64,000 bases of DNA from positions 737,365 to 801,364 of the forward strand of contig NZ_JAKNDA010000001.1 in NCBI RefSeq assembly GCF_023155095.1, written 5' to 3'. The notes under the pieces are model-generated. The model made no database searches. It was not told where the DNA came from and was given only the letters and a program-made list of their open reading frames with translations. How positions within the stretch are numbered: position 1 is the first letter of the stretch; every line of letters begins with the position of its first letter. This document shows, one piece after another, positions 17,574-28,355 of the stretch. Both the position numbers and the translations under genes were made by a program. The stretch comes from Idiomarina aminovorans. Its GTDB lineage: Bacteria; Pseudomonadota; Gammaproteobacteria; Enterobacterales; Alteromonadaceae.

Positions 17574-18896
17574 ATGATTTGGACAGAACGCCAGTCAGGT
17601 ATATCAGAACAACGCCCCCACGACACCCGAACCGCTTTTCAGCGTGACAAAGCTCGTATTCTTCACAGTGCGGCATTCAGACGATTACAGGCTAAAACTC
17701 AAGTAATGTATGTTGGAATGCATGACTTCCCGCGCACACGGCTGACTCATTCACTGGAAGCCAGTCAAATAGGTGCCAGCATGGTTGTTCATCTAAGCAA
17801 TCAACACCCTGATTTAGCGAATCAACTTGAATTATCTGAACCCTTGCTCGAATCTCTGTGTCTGGCTCACGACATAGGCCATCCGCCCTTTGGGCACGGT
17901 GGTGAAATTGCTCTGAATTATATGATGCGCAATAACGGTGGTTTTGAAGGTAACGGTCAGACATTTCGTATTGTCACGCAACTAGAGGCTTACACGCCCA
18001 GGCACGGCATGGATCTAACCCGCCGTACCCTGCTCGGTTTGTTAAAGTACCCTGTATTGGCCAGCAACATTAGGCAAAGTAAACTCCCGGCTGACGTTAC
18101 CAATTTCCGCCATTTACAAACTCGGGAGTGGCTTCCGCCCAAGGCCCTGTACGATGATGACTCAGCTCAATTAAACTGGGTTTTTGAAACGCTCAGTGGC
18201 AATGACAAGAAAGTTTTTCAGACGTTACTGCAGCAACCGTCAGCAAGCACTCATGGCAGAAGTGCCTTAAAAAGCGTTGATGCGTCTATTATGGAAGCTG
18301 CAGATGATATAGCGTACGGCGTGCATGATCTCGAAGACGCTATTGTCGTTGACTTAATTCATCGACATCAGTGGGAAGAGGACATGCTCTCTGATTTAAA
18401 GCAATTAGAGACACAATTAACCAATTTCAGTGCAACCCGGTTAACAGATGACTTATTCTCCGGCAGCCACCACCTTCGCAAGCAAGCCATTGGCGGGTTA
18501 GTCAATAGACTGCTTACTTCAGCCAGACTTGAAGCAACCGATTACGACTTTGACAGTCCTCTGCTGCGGTATCAAGTTCAATTAGGGGCAGCGGAAAAAA
18601 TTCTGCTGAACGCATTAAAGCAATTTATCTTCAAATGGGTCATTCGAAAACCCGAAATGCAAGCTCAGGAATTTAAAGGTCAGCAGATTGTTATGGAACT
18701 CTTTGAAGTTCTGGCTGTAGAGCCTGAACGCTTACTGCCTGAAAATACCCGAGTGCGTTACATTCAACAGCGACAAAAAGACGGTAATGCCTTTCGGGTT
18801 ATTTCAGATTACCTTTCCGGTATGACCGATGGTTACGCCGCCAAACTTTACCAGGAGTTATTTTCAGTTAACTCTCCCAAAAGCGCTTTTCAGTAA
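17574..18896 (+). CDS. dgt: Deoxyguanosinetriphosphate triphosphohydrolase-like dNTPase
   Basis: The 440-aa HD-domain enzyme is expected to hydrolyse dNTPs to nucleoside and triphosphate. HD metal ligands are visible: His59 in RLTHSLEASQ and His99-Asp100 in LAHDIGHPPFGHGG. A later EAADDIAYGVHDLEDA segment carries the fourth ligand. The length is nearer the short dGTPase-like clade than E. coli Dgt (505 aa), so substrate specificity is uncertain. It converges on recA, with a recA terminator between them. Confidence 0.88.
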   Translation: MIWTERQSGISEQRPHDTRTAFQRDKARILHSAAFRRLQAKTQVMYVGMHDFPRTRLTHSLEASQIGASMVVHLSNQHPDLANQLELSEPLLESLCLAHDIGHPPFGHGGEIALNYMMRNNGGFEGNGQTFRIVTQLEAYTPRHGMDLTRRTLLGLLKYPVLASNIRQSKLPADVTNFRHLQTREWLPPKALYDDDSAQLNWVFETLSGNDKKVFQTLLQQPSASTHGRSALKSVDASIMEAADDIAYGVHDLEDAIVVDLIHRHQWEEDMLSDLKQLETQLTNFSATRLTDDLFSGSHHLRKQAIGGLVNRLLTSARLEATDYDFDSPLLRYQVQLGAAEKILLNALKQFIFKWVIRKPEMQAQEFKGQQIVMELFEVLAVEPERLLPENTRVRYIQQRQKDGNAFRVISDYLSGMTDGYAAKLYQELFSVNSPKSAFQ

Positions 18897-18905
18897 CATC
18901 TAATA

Positions 18906-18934
18906 GCAAAAAGCCGGAGTAAAAACCCCGGCTT
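18906..18934 (-). terminator. Rho-independent terminator of recA
   Basis: AAGCCGG / CCGGCTT arms with an A-rich loop are followed by TTTTT in the minus direction. It lies about 27 bp past the recA stop, so recA is terminated here and no recX follows. Confidence 0.8.
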
Positions 18935-18960
18935 CTGTAACTTCAATAGAACAAATTAGC

Positions 18961-20079
18961 TTATGACAAACTAATGTCATCTTTCTCGCTATTTTTCTTG
19001 TCACTTTTCCTATCGTTCTTTGCTTCGGTTTTCGCATCTTCTCTCGCTGTAGCACGATCAGCTTCACGATCTTCTTTTGTTCTTTTTTCGGGCTTGGACA
19101 ACAGAAGCTCACGAATGCGACCTTCTAACTCGTCGGCAATTTTAGGGTTTTCTTGTAAAAACTTCATTGAGTTCGCTTTACCCTGACCGATTTTATCGCC
19201 GTTATAGCTGTACCAGGCACCCGCTTTATCAACCATTTTGTGCTTAACACCTAAGTCGATAAGTTCACCTTCTTTAGAAATACCTTTGCCGTATAAAATT
19301 TGGAAATGTGCTTCTTTAAAAGGTGGTGCAACTTTATTTTTAACCACTTTAACCCGGGTTTCGTTACCGACAACTTCATCGCCCTCTTTCAACGCACCGG
19401 TACGGCGAATATCCAGACGAACAGAAGAATAAAACTTCAGTGCATTACCACCGGTTGTGGTTTCAGGATTACCAAACATAACACCAATTTTCATCCGAAT
19501 TTGGTTGATGAAAATACACATGGTGTTTGACTTTTTAATGTTTGAAGTCAATTTACGCAACGCTTGAGACATTAAGCGGGCCTGTAAGCCAACATGGCTG
19601 TCACCCATTTCACCTTCAATTTCTGCTTTTGGTGTTAACGCTGCAACCGAGTCAACAATCACAATATCGACAGCACCGGAACGGACCAACATATCGCAAA
19701 TTTCTAATGCCTGCTCACCGGTATCTGGTTGCGATATTAATAGATCATCGACATTAACACCTAACGCTTCGGCATAAATAGGGTCTAATGCGTGCTCGGC
19801 ATCAACGAAAGCACAGGTTTTACCCATTTTTTGAGCTTCTGCAATCACTTCCAGAGTCATCGTTGTTTTACCACTGGATTCCGGGCCATAAATTTCTACC
19901 ACCCGGCCAAAAGGTAAACCGCCAATACCCAGAGCAATATCCAACCCCAGCGAACCGGTTGAAACAGAATCAACATCCATAGTCTGGTTGTCGCCCAGAC
20001 GCATGATAGAACCTTTACCAAATTGACGTTCGATTTGTCCGAGCGCTGCATCTAAAGCCTTTTGACGATCATTGCTCAT
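18961..20079 (-). CDS. recA: Recombinase RecA
   Basis: The 372-aa protein is the homologous-recombination strand-exchange ATPase and LexA coprotease. Walker A is GPESSGKT at 65-72. The L1/L2 DNA-binding loops are recognisable ([31 protein letters not shown]). The C-terminal tail is unusually long and alternates acidic and basic residues (residues about 330-372), compared with 353 aa in E. coli. It sits alone behind a near-consensus LexA box. The usual downstream recX is absent from this locus. Confidence 0.98.
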   Translation of the reverse strand: MSNDRQKALDAALGQIERQFGKGSIMRLGDNQTMDVDSVSTGSLGLDIALGIGGLPFGRVVEIYGPESSGKTTMTLEVIAEAQKMGKTCAFVDAEHALDPIYAEALGVNVDDLLISQPDTGEQALEICDMLVRSGAVDIVIVDSVAALTPKAEIEGEMGDSHVGLQARLMSQALRKLTSNIKKSNTMCIFINQIRMKIGVMFGNPETTTGGNALKFYSSVRLDIRRTGALKEGDEVVGNETRVKVVKNKVAPPFKEAHFQILYGKGISKEGELIDLGVKHKMVDKAGAWYSYNGDKIGQGKANSMKFLQENPKIADELEGRIRELLLSKPEKRTKEDREADRATAREDAKTEAKNDRKSDKKNSEKDDISLS

Positions 20080-20118
20080 TATAAGCTCCGTTATTAATTA
20101 CTGATTTTATAAACAGTA

Positions 20119-20138
20119 TACTGTACACATTTACAGTA
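20119..20138 (-). promoter_or_regulatory. LexA (SOS) box upstream of recA
   Basis: On the minus strand the sequence TACTGTAAATGTGTACAGTA contains CTGT-N8-ACAG with matching flanks, in agreement with the gammaproteobacterial LexA consensus. It lies 40-59 bp before the recA start codon. Confidence 0.92.
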
Positions 20139-20178
20139 TCAAGCGTTGTCCCGTTTTTTTCCCGAGAACATAAGTAAG

Positions 20179-20685
20179 CTACTGTAATTCAATTATATTT
20201 ATAAATTTCTTTAAAACTGCATTCAGGGTTTGCAAACGAATTTCGCGACGGTCGCCTTTCAAATTATCAGACCATGCATGACATTTCTCGCTGTTCGCTA
20301 TAGCCATCCAGACTAAACCGACGGGTTTATCTGCAGTGCCTCCGCCGGGGCCAGCCACCCCGCTTACCGCAATCCCCCAGTCGGCATTGCATGCGACGAG
20401 AGCTCCACGCGCCATTTGTTCAACGCAAGCCTTTGAAACCGCTCCCTGCTCATTAAGTACTTTGCCGTCAACCGATAACAATTTTTGCTTGAGCGCATTA
20501 GTATAGGTGATTATTCCACCATTAAACCAAGCAGAACTTCCCGCAACTTCGGTAATAGCGTATCCTATTCCTCCTCCGGTACAAGATTCTGCGGTGCAAA
20601 CTGTCTGCTGCTTCTGCTGTAGACAAACACCTAATTGTTCCGCGAGTTCAAAGGTTTGCGGCGTAATCGCCGTGGTTGCTAACAT
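20179..20685 (-). CDS. pncC: Nicotinamide-nucleotide amidohydrolase PncC (CinA C-terminal family)
   Basis: The protein is a stand-alone CinA C-terminal domain that deamidates NMN to NaMN in pyridine nucleotide recycling. Family motifs AESCTGGGIGYAITEVAGSS and GVAGPGGGTADKPVGLVW are present. The frame opens further upstream to 20745, but that would overlap the divergent mutS start. The ATG at 20685 gives 168 aa, which aligns with the start of E. coli PncC (165 aa), and I chose it. The pncC-recA adjacency is conserved in gammaproteobacteria. Confidence 0.88.
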   Translation of the reverse strand: MLATTAITPQTFELAEQLGVCLQQKQQTVCTAESCTGGGIGYAITEVAGSSAWFNGGIITYTNALKQKLLSVDGKVLNEQGAVSKACVEQMARGALVACNADWGIAVSGVAGPGGGTADKPVGLVWMAIANSEKCHAWSDNLKGDRREIRLQTLNAVLKKFINIIELQ

Positions 20686-20715
20686 AACACTGGCTCCAGA
20701 TAAGAATAATCGACT

Positions 20716-23334
20716 ATGTCTGAATTGTCCGATAAACAGATCCAATCACATACCCCAATGATGCAGCAATACCTACGCATAAAAGCAGAACATGCTGACA
20801 TGCTTTTATTCTATCGTATGGGGGACTTTTACGAACTGTTTTTCGAGGATGCTAAACGTTCAGCTCAGTTGCTTGATATTTCCCTGACGGCCCGGGGTCA
20901 AAGTAATGGCGAACCTATCCCTATGGCCGGGGTACCGTACCATGCCGTCGAAAATTACCTTGCACGTCTGGTCAACATGGGTGAATCCGTTGCCATTTGT
21001 GAGCAAATAGGTGATCCCGCAACCAGCAAAGGGCCGGTTGAAAGAAAGGTCATTCGTATTGTCACACCGGGAACCGTGACCGACGAATCTCTGTTAACCG
21101 AAAGACAACAAAATCTTTTGGTCGCTATTTGTCCTTTAGACCCTAAACAGCCAGAAGGCGAGTACGCTATTTCCAGTCTTGAGCTTAGCAGCGGCCGTTT
21201 CTGGTTAACGAAAGCTCAGTCAAGCGAGCAGCTGGCCGCAGAAATGCAGCGTCTTGAGCCCGCAGAGCTGCTTTATCCCGAATCGATTTCTCTGGCAGGA
21301 CTGCCACTGGCAAACGCTAAATGTAAGCGCCGCCCGGCCTGGGAGTTTGAGCAGCAAACCGCTTTTATGCTGCTGACCCGACAGTTTGGAACCCAGCATT
21401 TAGAAGGTTTTGGTCTCAAAAATAATGAACCAACGCTGGCCGCTGCGGGGGCTATTTTACATTATGTAAAAGAAACACAACGCGCCGCTCTACCTCATAT
21501 TCAGGCGCTGGTTACAGAGCATCCACAAGACGCTATTATTCTGGATGCGGCAACGCGCAGAAATCTCGAACTGCAACAGAGCATGGGCGAAGGCAACACC
21601 CATCTCTCTGCCGTACTGGATAAAACCGTCTCGGCTATGGGTAGCCGCCAGTTTCAACGTTGGCTGCAACGCCCTATTCGTCATCATAACGAATTGAATA
21701 AGCGTTATGATGCCATAGACGCTCTAATGGAAAATAATAATTTTGAGAACATACAATCAGCTTTAAAAAAGTTAGCTGATATTGAACGTATTATTGCCCG
21801 CATTGGATTAAGAAGTGCCCGACCGAAAGACTTTGCCCGTTTGCGGGACAGTTTGGCTCAGATACCCGATATTCGTAATTTTCTATCGCATCGCTCGCTT
21901 AATTACCTGCAGCAGAGCATTCAGCCTTTTCCGGAAACTGTGACCTTACTGACAAGCGCTATTATTGAACAACCGCCCCTTTTGATCCGCGATGGCGGTG
22001 TTATTGCGACAGGCTATGACCAGGAGCTTGATGAGCTACGTGAACTTGCAACCGGTGCCACCGACTATCTGAAACAACTGGAGCAGCGCGAGCGCGAAAG
22101 AAGCGGAATAGCCACGCTAAAAGTTGGCTACAACAGAGTTCACGGTTACTTTATTGAAGTCAGTCGACAGTCTTCAGAGTCTGTGCCTAGTGACTATCAG
22201 CGCCGGCAGACACTTAAAAATACTGAACGTTATATTATTCCTGAGCTGAAAGAACATGAAGACACAGTTCTGAATGCACAGGCACGGTCACTAGCCAGAG
22301 AGAAATGGCTTTACGAGCAGCTTTTTGAGCACTTATTACCGCAGGTCAATAAACTGCAACAAAGTGCCTCTGGTCTGGCTCAGCTAGACACTTTATGTTG
22401 TTTTGCAAGGCTGGCTGTTAATAGCCATTACTGCCGCCCACAACTGCAAGAAAACAGCAGTCTCATTGAACTGAGCGCAGCGCGCCACCCGGTCATCGAG
22501 CAATTGAGCGACGAACCCTTTATTGCTAACCCTATGTCGCTCACACCGCAACAACGTATGCTCATGATCACCGGCCCCAACATGGGCGGTAAGTCAACCT
22601 ACATGAGACAGGCCGCTCTTATTGTGATTCTGGCTCATATGGGCTGTTTTGTGCCGGCTGATAAAGCCGTTATTGGTGATATCGATCGCATTTTCACCCG
22701 TATTGGCGCTTCAGACGATTTAACCTCAGGCCGTTCTACCTTTATGGTAGAAATGACAGAAACCGCTAATATTTTGCACAATGCCACAGCAAAAAGCCTG
22801 GTTTTGATGGATGAAATTGGCCGCGGAACTTCAACTTATGATGGCCTGTCGTTGGCCTGGTCCTGCGCTGATTATCTGTCCCGTCAGCTCCAATGTTTAA
22901 CCTTGTTTGCGACTCACTACTTTGAATTAACCGAACTTGCGGAAGAATTACCGGCGACCGTCAACGTGCACGTTGATGCTAAAGAACATGGCGATACCAT
23001 TGCGTTTCTTCACCGAGTCAGTTCGGGTGCGGCAAGTCAAAGCTTTGGCTTGCAAGTTGCCAAATTAGCCGGCGTTCCTGAGCATGTCATTAACAACGCT
23101 AAACACAAGTTATCAGAGCTTGAAGAAACACACCATGGCGCTTTAAATGAGCCGAAACAAAAAACCATGGAACTTATCACTCCGCCAAAAGACGTTCCTG
23201 CACACCAGCCAGAAAAAGAGCACCCAATGTTTAACGAATTGGAGCAACTTGACTTAAATGAGCTCACGCCGCGACAAGCGCTGGATATTCTTTACCAATG
23301 GCAGCATAAACAAAAAGGCTCAACCTATGGTTGA
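20716..23334 (+). CDS. mutS: DNA mismatch repair protein MutS
   Basis: The 872-aa protein recognises mismatches and recruits MutL. The mismatch-wedging FYE motif is at 38-40 (RMGDFYELF). The ATPase Walker A GPNMGGKS is at 620-627, and [10 protein letters not shown] follows as Walker B. The C-terminal tetramerisation segment is present ([16 protein letters not shown]). It diverges from pncC with only 30 bp between starts. Its final codons form one arm of a terminator hairpin. Confidence 0.98.
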   Translation: MSELSDKQIQSHTPMMQQYLRIKAEHADMLLFYRMGDFYELFFEDAKRSAQLLDISLTARGQSNGEPIPMAGVPYHAVENYLARLVNMGESVAICEQIGDPATSKGPVERKVIRIVTPGTVTDESLLTERQQNLLVAICPLDPKQPEGEYAISSLELSSGRFWLTKAQSSEQLAAEMQRLEPAELLYPESISLAGLPLANAKCKRRPAWEFEQQTAFMLLTRQFGTQHLEGFGLKNNEPTLAAAGAILHYVKETQRAALPHIQALVTEHPQDAIILDAATRRNLELQQSMGEGNTHLSAVLDKTVSAMGSRQFQRWLQRPIRHHNELNKRYDAIDALMENNNFENIQSALKKLADIERIIARIGLRSARPKDFARLRDSLAQIPDIRNFLSHRSLNYLQQSIQPFPETVTLLTSAIIEQPPLLIRDGGVIATGYDQELDELRELATGATDYLKQLEQRERERSGIATLKVGYNRVHGYFIEVSRQSSESVPSDYQRRQTLKNTERYIIPELKEHEDTVLNAQARSLAREKWLYEQLFEHLLPQVNKLQQSASGLAQLDTLCCFARLAVNSHYCRPQLQENSSLIELSAARHPVIEQLSDEPFIANPMSLTPQQRMLMITGPNMGGKSTYMRQAALIVILAHMGCFVPADKAVIGDIDRIFTRIGASDDLTSGRSTFMVEMTETANILHNATAKSLVLMDEIGRGTSTYDGLSLAWSCADYLSRQLQCLTLFATHYFELTELAEELPATVNVHVDAKEHGDTIAFLHRVSSGAASQSFGLQVAKLAGVPEHVINNAKHKLSELEETHHGALNEPKQKTMELITPPKDVPAHQPEKEHPMFNELEQLDLNELTPRQALDILYQWQHKQKGSTYG

Positions 23335-23343
23335 GCCTTTTAT
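23313..23343. terminator. Bidirectional terminator between mutS and rpoS
   Basis: AAAGGCTCAACC / GGTTGAGCCTTTT forms a 12-bp stem with a 3-nt loop and T-rich tails on both strands. The mutS stop codon lies inside the right arm. It can terminate both converging genes. Confidence 0.85.
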
Positions 23344-23364
23344 TAAAAAATAACGTTTTAGTTT

Positions 23365-24336
23365 TTACTGAGCACTAAATAAAGAGTCAAGTGTTAAGCC
23401 TTGCTGCTTTAACAAGTCTCGTAATTTACGCAAAGCTTCGACTTGTATTTGTCTGACCCGCTCTCGCGTAAGGCCAATTTCATAACCGACATTCTCTAAG
23501 GTAGAAGGCTCATAGCCCAACAGTCCAAAACGACGTGCAAGCACTTCCCTTTGTTTCTCATTTAAAGATTCCAGCCACTGTGTGATGTTGCCTTTCAGGT
23601 TTTCGTCCTGCAGGACACCTTCAGGCCCGGTATCTGCGTCATCCGTTAAGATATCCAGCAGCGCTTTATCGTTATCGCCACCAATAGGGGTGTCTACAGA
23701 ACCAATACGTTCATTCAGACGCAGCATTTTAATAATATCGCCTACCGGCTTATCGAGGCTTCTTGCTATATCATCAGCTGTCGGTTCATGATCCAGTTTA
23801 TGAGCGAGTTCACGAGCAGCACGGAGATACACATTCAGTTCTTTAACGACATGAATGGGCAGGCGGATGGTACGCGTCTGATTCATAATAGCGCGTTCAA
23901 TAGTTTGTCGTATCCACCAGGTGGCATAAGTTGAAAAACGGAACCCCCTTTCCGGATCAAATTTTTCAACGGCTCGTATGAGTCCTAAATTACCTTCTTC
24001 AACAAGATCCAATAAGGGTAATCCCCGATTAGAATAGCGGCGGGCTATTTTTACCACTAAACGCAAGTTGCTTTCAATCATCCGGCGACGAGCTGCCTCA
24101 TCGCCTTTTAGAGCGCGACGAGAATAAAAAACTTCCTCTTGAGCAGTGAGCAGAGGAGAAAAACCAATTTCTCCCAAATAGAGCTGTGTCGCATCCATTT
24201 TTTTCTGATACTGCGTTGATGACGATAATAATGCCTCTTCCAGTTCCTCTGCGGCACCATCAGGACTATCAACAATAGCTTCTTGCTCGTTGACTTCTTC
24301 TACATTGTCGACTGATTCTTCCTTTATACGGCTCAT
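23365..24336 (-). CDS. rpoS: RNA polymerase sigma factor RpoS
   Basis: The 323-aa sigma-38 protein controls the general stress and stationary-phase response. Region 2 ([29 protein letters not shown] with [11 protein letters not shown]) and region 4 HTH ([19 protein letters not shown]) are clear. The N-terminal region 1 is acidic and variable. It lies downstream of nlpD, whose coding region usually holds a main rpoS promoter, with a 78-bp gap. Gene order nlpD-rpoS is conserved. Confidence 0.98.
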   Translation of the reverse strand: MSRIKEESVDNVEEVNEQEAIVDSPDGAAEELEEALLSSSTQYQKKMDATQLYLGEIGFSPLLTAQEEVFYSRRALKGDEAARRRMIESNLRLVVKIARRYSNRGLPLLDLVEEGNLGLIRAVEKFDPERGFRFSTYATWWIRQTIERAIMNQTRTIRLPIHVVKELNVYLRAARELAHKLDHEPTADDIARSLDKPVGDIIKMLRLNERIGSVDTPIGGDNDKALLDILTDDADTGPEGVLQDENLKGNITQWLESLNEKQREVLARRFGLLGYEPSTLENVGYEIGLTRERVRQIQVEALRKLRDLLKQQGLTLDSLFSAQ

Positions 24337-24414
24337 AACAAGCTCCCGTTATACTGAACACCGTGTTACAACACACGTCGACTTCCTTATCTTGTTATTA
24401 TTATTCCCACATAA

Positions 24415-25332
24415 CTAGCGAGACTTTGGTAAGTAATGCCTCGGATTTACCGACTTACCGCGGAAACGAACTTCAAAATGTAATTGCACACGCGGACTCC
24501 CTGAGTCCCCCATTCGGGCAATTGTTTTTCCTACGTCCACCCATTCTTGCTCTTTAACCAGAATGTCCTCGTTGTGGGCGTAGGCAGTAATAAAATCATC
24601 GTTATGTTTCAAAATGATTAAATTACCAAATCCACGTAATGCGTTTCCAACATAAACCACTTTTCCTGCAGCCGCAGCGTTTACTGAATCACCACGTTCA
24701 CCGGCAAAATCAATGCCTTTGTTACCCGGTTCACGCAGCGAAAAGTCAGCTGCTATTCGGCCGCTCGAAGGCCACCGCCAAACAATTTTATCATTACTCG
24801 GTTGCTCCAATTCAGGTCGTTCAATTCGCGGTTTCGACTGACTCTGACGACCCTTATCGACTTGTTTTGCAACTGTTTTTTTAGCGTTTGTTTTTTGACC
24901 ATACTCTTTCTGTTCAGTATTAGCAACGGAGGTTTTTATATTATTTTGTGCGTTATTCGAGGTTTTTTTATTCGGTTTAGCGCTAGTTGTTTGTTGTGTC
25001 TTTCTGGCTGAGGTGACACCAAGTTGCGGCTTGCTCACCAAACTCAATTTCTGTCCCGGATAAATCGTGTAAGGTTTACGTAAATTATTGATTTGGGCAA
25101 TATCCTGAACATCCAGATTAGCCCGAAACGCTATTGAGTAGAGTGTTTCGCCCGGTTGAACTTCGTACTCTTTTTCATTTAGCGAGTTGGGTTCGAAATC
25201 GCGGTAGGTCTTGCCGGTATAAAGTTCTTCAACGGGTGCAGGCGCTGATCGGCCGCTGCAAGCCTGAAGCAGAATTATCACAAAAATTAATAATATCGAT
25301 TGTTTAACTGCCCCGGACGCTAGAAACATCAT
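24415..25332 (-). CDS. nlpD: NlpD, LysM/M23-like outer-membrane lipoprotein (amidase activator)
   Basis: The 305-aa lipoprotein has a signal with lipobox LLQAC. A LysM peptidoglycan-binding domain follows (about 57-102: YEVQPGETLYSIAFRANLD), then a low-complexity Lys/Gln/Asn linker and a C-terminal M23/LytM domain (about 200-300). The zinc ligands of active M23 peptidases are missing (GIDFAG in place of GxHxGxD), as in E. coli NlpD, so it is expected to activate an amidase rather than cut peptidoglycan itself. It overlaps yqaA by one base. Confidence 0.93.
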   Translation of the reverse strand: MMFLASGAVKQSILLIFVIILLQACSGRSAPAPVEELYTGKTYRDFEPNSLNEKEYEVQPGETLYSIAFRANLDVQDIAQINNLRKPYTIYPGQKLSLVSKPQLGVTSARKTQQTTSAKPNKKTSNNAQNNIKTSVANTEQKEYGQKTNAKKTVAKQVDKGRQSQSKPRIERPELEQPSNDKIVWRWPSSGRIAADFSLREPGNKGIDFAGERGDSVNAAAAGKVVYVGNALRGFGNLIILKHNDDFITAYAHNEDILVKEQEWVDVGKTIARMGDSGSPRVQLHFEVRFRGKSVNPRHYLPKSR

Positions 25333-25916
25333 TATTCCAATTGCGCTATTACGTACCCAATAATAACCAGTATTACCAGTGTCCAGCCAATACGGTCAAC
25401 ATATTCACGAAGTTTTACGCCCATCTCCGGGCCGCCAGTGCGCAACAACCAGGCAACCAGATAAAACCGCATGCCCCGACTAATAGCCGACGCAATAACA
25501 AAAGGAAAAAAGGCTATCTGCATCACTCCCGCCGTTACGGTGAATAACTTATAAGGAATGGGTGAGAAACCGGCAATAAAGACAATCCATACTCCCCAGT
25601 CTGCAAACCAACTTTGTACCGTTAACAGTTTACTTTCGTAACCAAGTGCTTCCACTGCGGGCACAACCACAGATTCATAAGCCCAATAGCCCAGAAAATA
25701 CCCCAAGATACCACCAGCTACCGAAGTAACCGTGGTTAAAAAAGCCAGCCGCCAGGCTTTTTCAGGTTGGGTCATAGCCATTGGCGCCAGCATGACATCG
25801 GGGGGAATGGGAAATATGACGGATTCAGAGAAACTTAATAAACCAAGAATAATGTTCGCTCTGGGATGTTGTGCCCATGATAATACTTTATCGTACAACG
25901 CTGAGAACAACTTCAA
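25332..25916 (-). CDS. yqaA: YqaA-family DedA-like membrane protein
   Basis: The 194-aa protein is a VTT/DedA (SNARE-associated Golgi) family membrane protein with about four to five hydrophobic segments. It shows the FIAGFSPIPYKLFTVTAGV motif of the family. DedA relatives are implicated in lipid flipping and envelope homeostasis. It sits between pcm (4-nt overlap) and nlpD (1-nt overlap), the position seen in Shewanella-type genomes. Confidence 0.88.
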   Translation of the reverse strand: MKLFSALYDKVLSWAQHPRANIILGLLSFSESVIFPIPPDVMLAPMAMTQPEKAWRLAFLTTVTSVAGGILGYFLGYWAYESVVVPAVEALGYESKLLTVQSWFADWGVWIVFIAGFSPIPYKLFTVTAGVMQIAFFPFVIASAISRGMRFYLVAWLLRTGGPEMGVKLREYVDRIGWTLVILVIIGYVIAQLE

Positions 25917-26557
25917 ATGACATCTCCCCTGACCAAAGGTACAAAGCGAACATCGCCAATGCGCTGTTGCTCCAGTGAGTCACCAAACCGGCGCATTACC
26001 ACCAGGCTTTGCGACTCATTCTGTTCGCCCACCGGAATAATCATGACTCCGCCATCAGCAAGTTGATCCACTAAATGCGGTGGAATATCGCTGGCTGCGG
26101 CCGTGACGATAATACCGTCAAACGGACTCTTACTGCGCCAGCCTTTCCAGCCGTCGCCATGACGCATAGAAACATTATGCAAATCGAGCTGACGCATACG
26201 CCGTTTGGCCTGATACTGCAATGTAGCAATACGTTCAACACTAAATACTTTATCCACCAGCTGCGCTAATACTGCCGTTTGATAACCTGAGCCCGTACCT
26301 ATTTCAAGCACGTTTTTACAATTATGCTGCATTAATAGCTGCGTCATTGTCGCAACCATTAATGGCTGCGAAATCGTCTGCCCGTTACCAATGGGTAAAG
26401 CGGTATTTTCATAGGCTTTATGAGCCAGAGACTCAGGCATAAACAAGTGCCTTGGCGTTTCAGCGATCACGCGCAAAACGTCTTTATTCGTAATGCCCAA
26501 CTCTTCCAGTTGTTGAATCAGTCGCTTTACCCACGACTGTCCATTACTAGTCATCAT
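25913..26557 (-). CDS. pcm: Protein-L-isoaspartate O-methyltransferase
   Basis: The enzyme repairs age-damaged isoaspartyl residues using SAM. The SAM-binding motif I is VLEIGTGSGYQTAVLA, and PIGNGQTISQPLMVATM is the family substrate loop. The frame extends to 26710 but this lies inside surE. The ATG at 26557 overlaps the surE stop as ATGA and gives 214 aa, close to E. coli Pcm (208). Translational coupling with surE is expected. Confidence 0.95.
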   Translation of the reverse strand: MMTSNGQSWVKRLIQQLEELGITNKDVLRVIAETPRHLFMPESLAHKAYENTALPIGNGQTISQPLMVATMTQLLMQHNCKNVLEIGTGSGYQTAVLAQLVDKVFSVERIATLQYQAKRRMRQLDLHNVSMRHGDGWKGWRSKSPFDGIIVTAAASDIPPHLVDQLADGGVMIIPVGEQNESQSLVVMRRFGDSLEQQRIGDVRFVPLVRGDVI

Positions 26558-27306
26558 TTTTGTTGTTCTAACCAATCTGTCAGTGTGTCGGTATGGCGTT
26601 GTGCCGTCATATCCAGACTTAACGGCGTAATGGATACATAACCTTCGTGTATTGCTGTGAAATCGGTATTTGGCTCTTCGCTGGCATGGTGACCAATTGG
26701 TCCGTACCAAAATATTTCGCTACCAAAGGGGTCACGGTCATGAACCATAGTTTCAGCACGATGCCTGCGACCTAACTTAGTCACCCTGGTACCTTTAAGT
26801 TGATCGTAAGTTGTGTATGGCACATTAATATTCAGCACTGTATCTAACCGCAACGGATCATTTTCCATACCTGCCACAATCTCTGCGACAAAACGCGCGG
26901 CCGTATCGTAATAGTCGTGGCCGCGTCCTCCCATAGAAACAGCGATAGACGGAAGCCCCATAAAACGGCCCTCCATTGCCGCCGCAACTGTTCCGGAATA
27001 CAGCACATCATCCCCCATATTGGGGCTGTCATTAATACCTGAGACCACCAGGTCAACGTCTTCTGCCATCGGTGAATTGGTGCCTAAATGCACACAGTCA
27101 GTCGGTGTGCCGTTAACCGAGTAAAATCCGCTATCCAGCCGACGCACACGAAGGGGGTTATGCAGCGTCAATGAGTTACTGGCACCACTGCAGTTGCGAT
27201 CAGGAGCAATAACCCGTACTTCTGCCACTTCTTTAAGTGCTTGATGCAACGCGCGAATACCTGGTGCGTGTACACCATCATCGTTACTTAATAAAATTTT
27301 CATCAT
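26554..27306 (-). CDS. surE: 5'/3'-nucleotidase SurE
   Basis: The 250-aa metal-dependent nucleotidase acts on nucleoside 5'- and 3'-monophosphates in stationary phase. It starts with the family metal site LLSNDDGVHAPGI and has the conserved VSGINDSPNMGDDVLYSGTV. The start ATG overlaps the truD stop, and its stop overlaps the pcm start. A second ATG one codon later is possible. Confidence 0.97.
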   Translation of the reverse strand: MMKILLSNDDGVHAPGIRALHQALKEVAEVRVIAPDRNCSGASNSLTLHNPLRVRRLDSGFYSVNGTPTDCVHLGTNSPMAEDVDLVVSGINDSPNMGDDVLYSGTVAAAMEGRFMGLPSIAVSMGGRGHDYYDTAARFVAEIVAGMENDPLRLDTVLNINVPYTTYDQLKGTRVTKLGRRHRAETMVHDRDPFGSEIFWYGPIGHHASEEPNTDFTAIHEGYVSITPLSLDMTAQRHTDTLTDWLEQQK

Positions 27307-28355
27307 TTGGAGTCACCACTTAAATCTACAATTTCATTTAATACGGTCGTCGCATAAGCGCCGGACGGAAGCGTAAACCGCAACTCGGCATGGTTGCCCT
27401 GCCAACTTATTTCCGGCGCTTCTACCCGCAAAAGTAAAGCTCTGCGTGAAGTATCAACCCGAAGTTTTTTCATAGCCTGTAACCAGCTTTCATAAGGCTG
27501 TAATAAACTGGATTCAAAGCTTTCGGCTTCGTCTTTGACCAAAGGTTTATTGCTACTACCGGGTAACGGCGCCGTTAAATATATGTCGTTATTTAACAGG
27601 CGCTGTTTCAGTTCATTGTCCCACTGTTCCACGGTAAACACCGATTGCGAGCCTTTTAACATGACACAGTCACCAGCCAGCATACCTTGAGCCCCAAACT
27701 GGCGTATTCGTCCGGCAACAATTTGGTTAAACAGATAACTGCGCAACGCGGACAAATACAAACTGCGTTTATTCCGACGAATACGAGCGGGACGTGCAGC
27801 CATAAGCCAACGTTCCGCCTCAGCGACATTATCGCCGGCACGGCCAAAACGCTGCTCACCAAAATAATTAATAACGCCCTGCTCAGACACCGATCGCCAA
27901 AGCGTTTCTAAAGCTTCTTTCGAACTGACATTGGCTAATCGAATAACAAACCGATTGGCACGGTGAAAACCGCTCTTTAACTTTTTTGTTCTGCGTATAA
28001 CCCGTTCAACCGACATTTCTTCATCATTCAACTCATTCCAGTTAAGCGTTTCTTTGCCCGGTAGCTGAATGGAAAACCACTGCCAGGTAACCGCCTGACG
28101 ATCTTTTAACCCCGAATAACTGACATTTTTAGGTGATACACCAGCAAACCGAGCTATTTTCTCCGCACAGAAGTGAGTGTTCGCGCCTTTTTTTCTGACC
28201 CAAAGCCACTGATGCTCGCCCTCACCATCATCCTCAACATCCAGTTGTTCAATGACCTGAAAGTCCTGTGGCGTCTGCTTAAACTCAGCTTTTGGTCGTT
28301 CGCCCTCATTCAAGCGCGGTAAATCAGCCAGCGTCACTTGCAGAGGAGCCAGCAT
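27303..28355 (-). CDS. truD: tRNA pseudouridine(13) synthase
   Basis: The 350-aa enzyme forms pseudouridine at position 13 of tRNA-Glu. The catalytic aspartate is Asp85 in SYSGLKDRQAVT. The TRUD insertion domain follows (NYFGEQRFGR). The gene overlaps ispF by 1 nt and surE by 4 nt within the ftsB-to-rpoS run. Confidence 0.96.
   Translation of the reverse strand: MLAPLQVTLADLPRLNEGERPKAEFKQTPQDFQVIEQLDVEDDGEGEHQWLWVRKKGANTHFCAEKIARFAGVSPKNVSYSGLKDRQAVTWQWFSIQLPGKETLNWNELNDEEMSVERVIRRTKKLKSGFHRANRFVIRLANVSSKEALETLWRSVSEQGVINYFGEQRFGRAGDNVAEAERWLMAARPARIRRNKRSLYLSALRSYLFNQIVAGRIRQFGAQGMLAGDCVMLKGSQSVFTVEQWDNELKQRLLNNDIYLTAPLPGSSNKPLVKDEAESFESSLLQPYESWLQAMKKLRVDTSRRALLLRVEAPEISWQGNHAELRFTLPSGAYATTVLNEIVDLSGDSK

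Noticed and set aside
20686..20745. Upstream extension of pncC
   Set aside because: It overlaps the mutS start region and has no match to PncC; the ATG at 20685 aligns with E. coli.
26558..26710. Upstream extension of pcm
   Set aside because: These codons lie within surE in another frame. The ATGA overlap at 26557 is the natural start.
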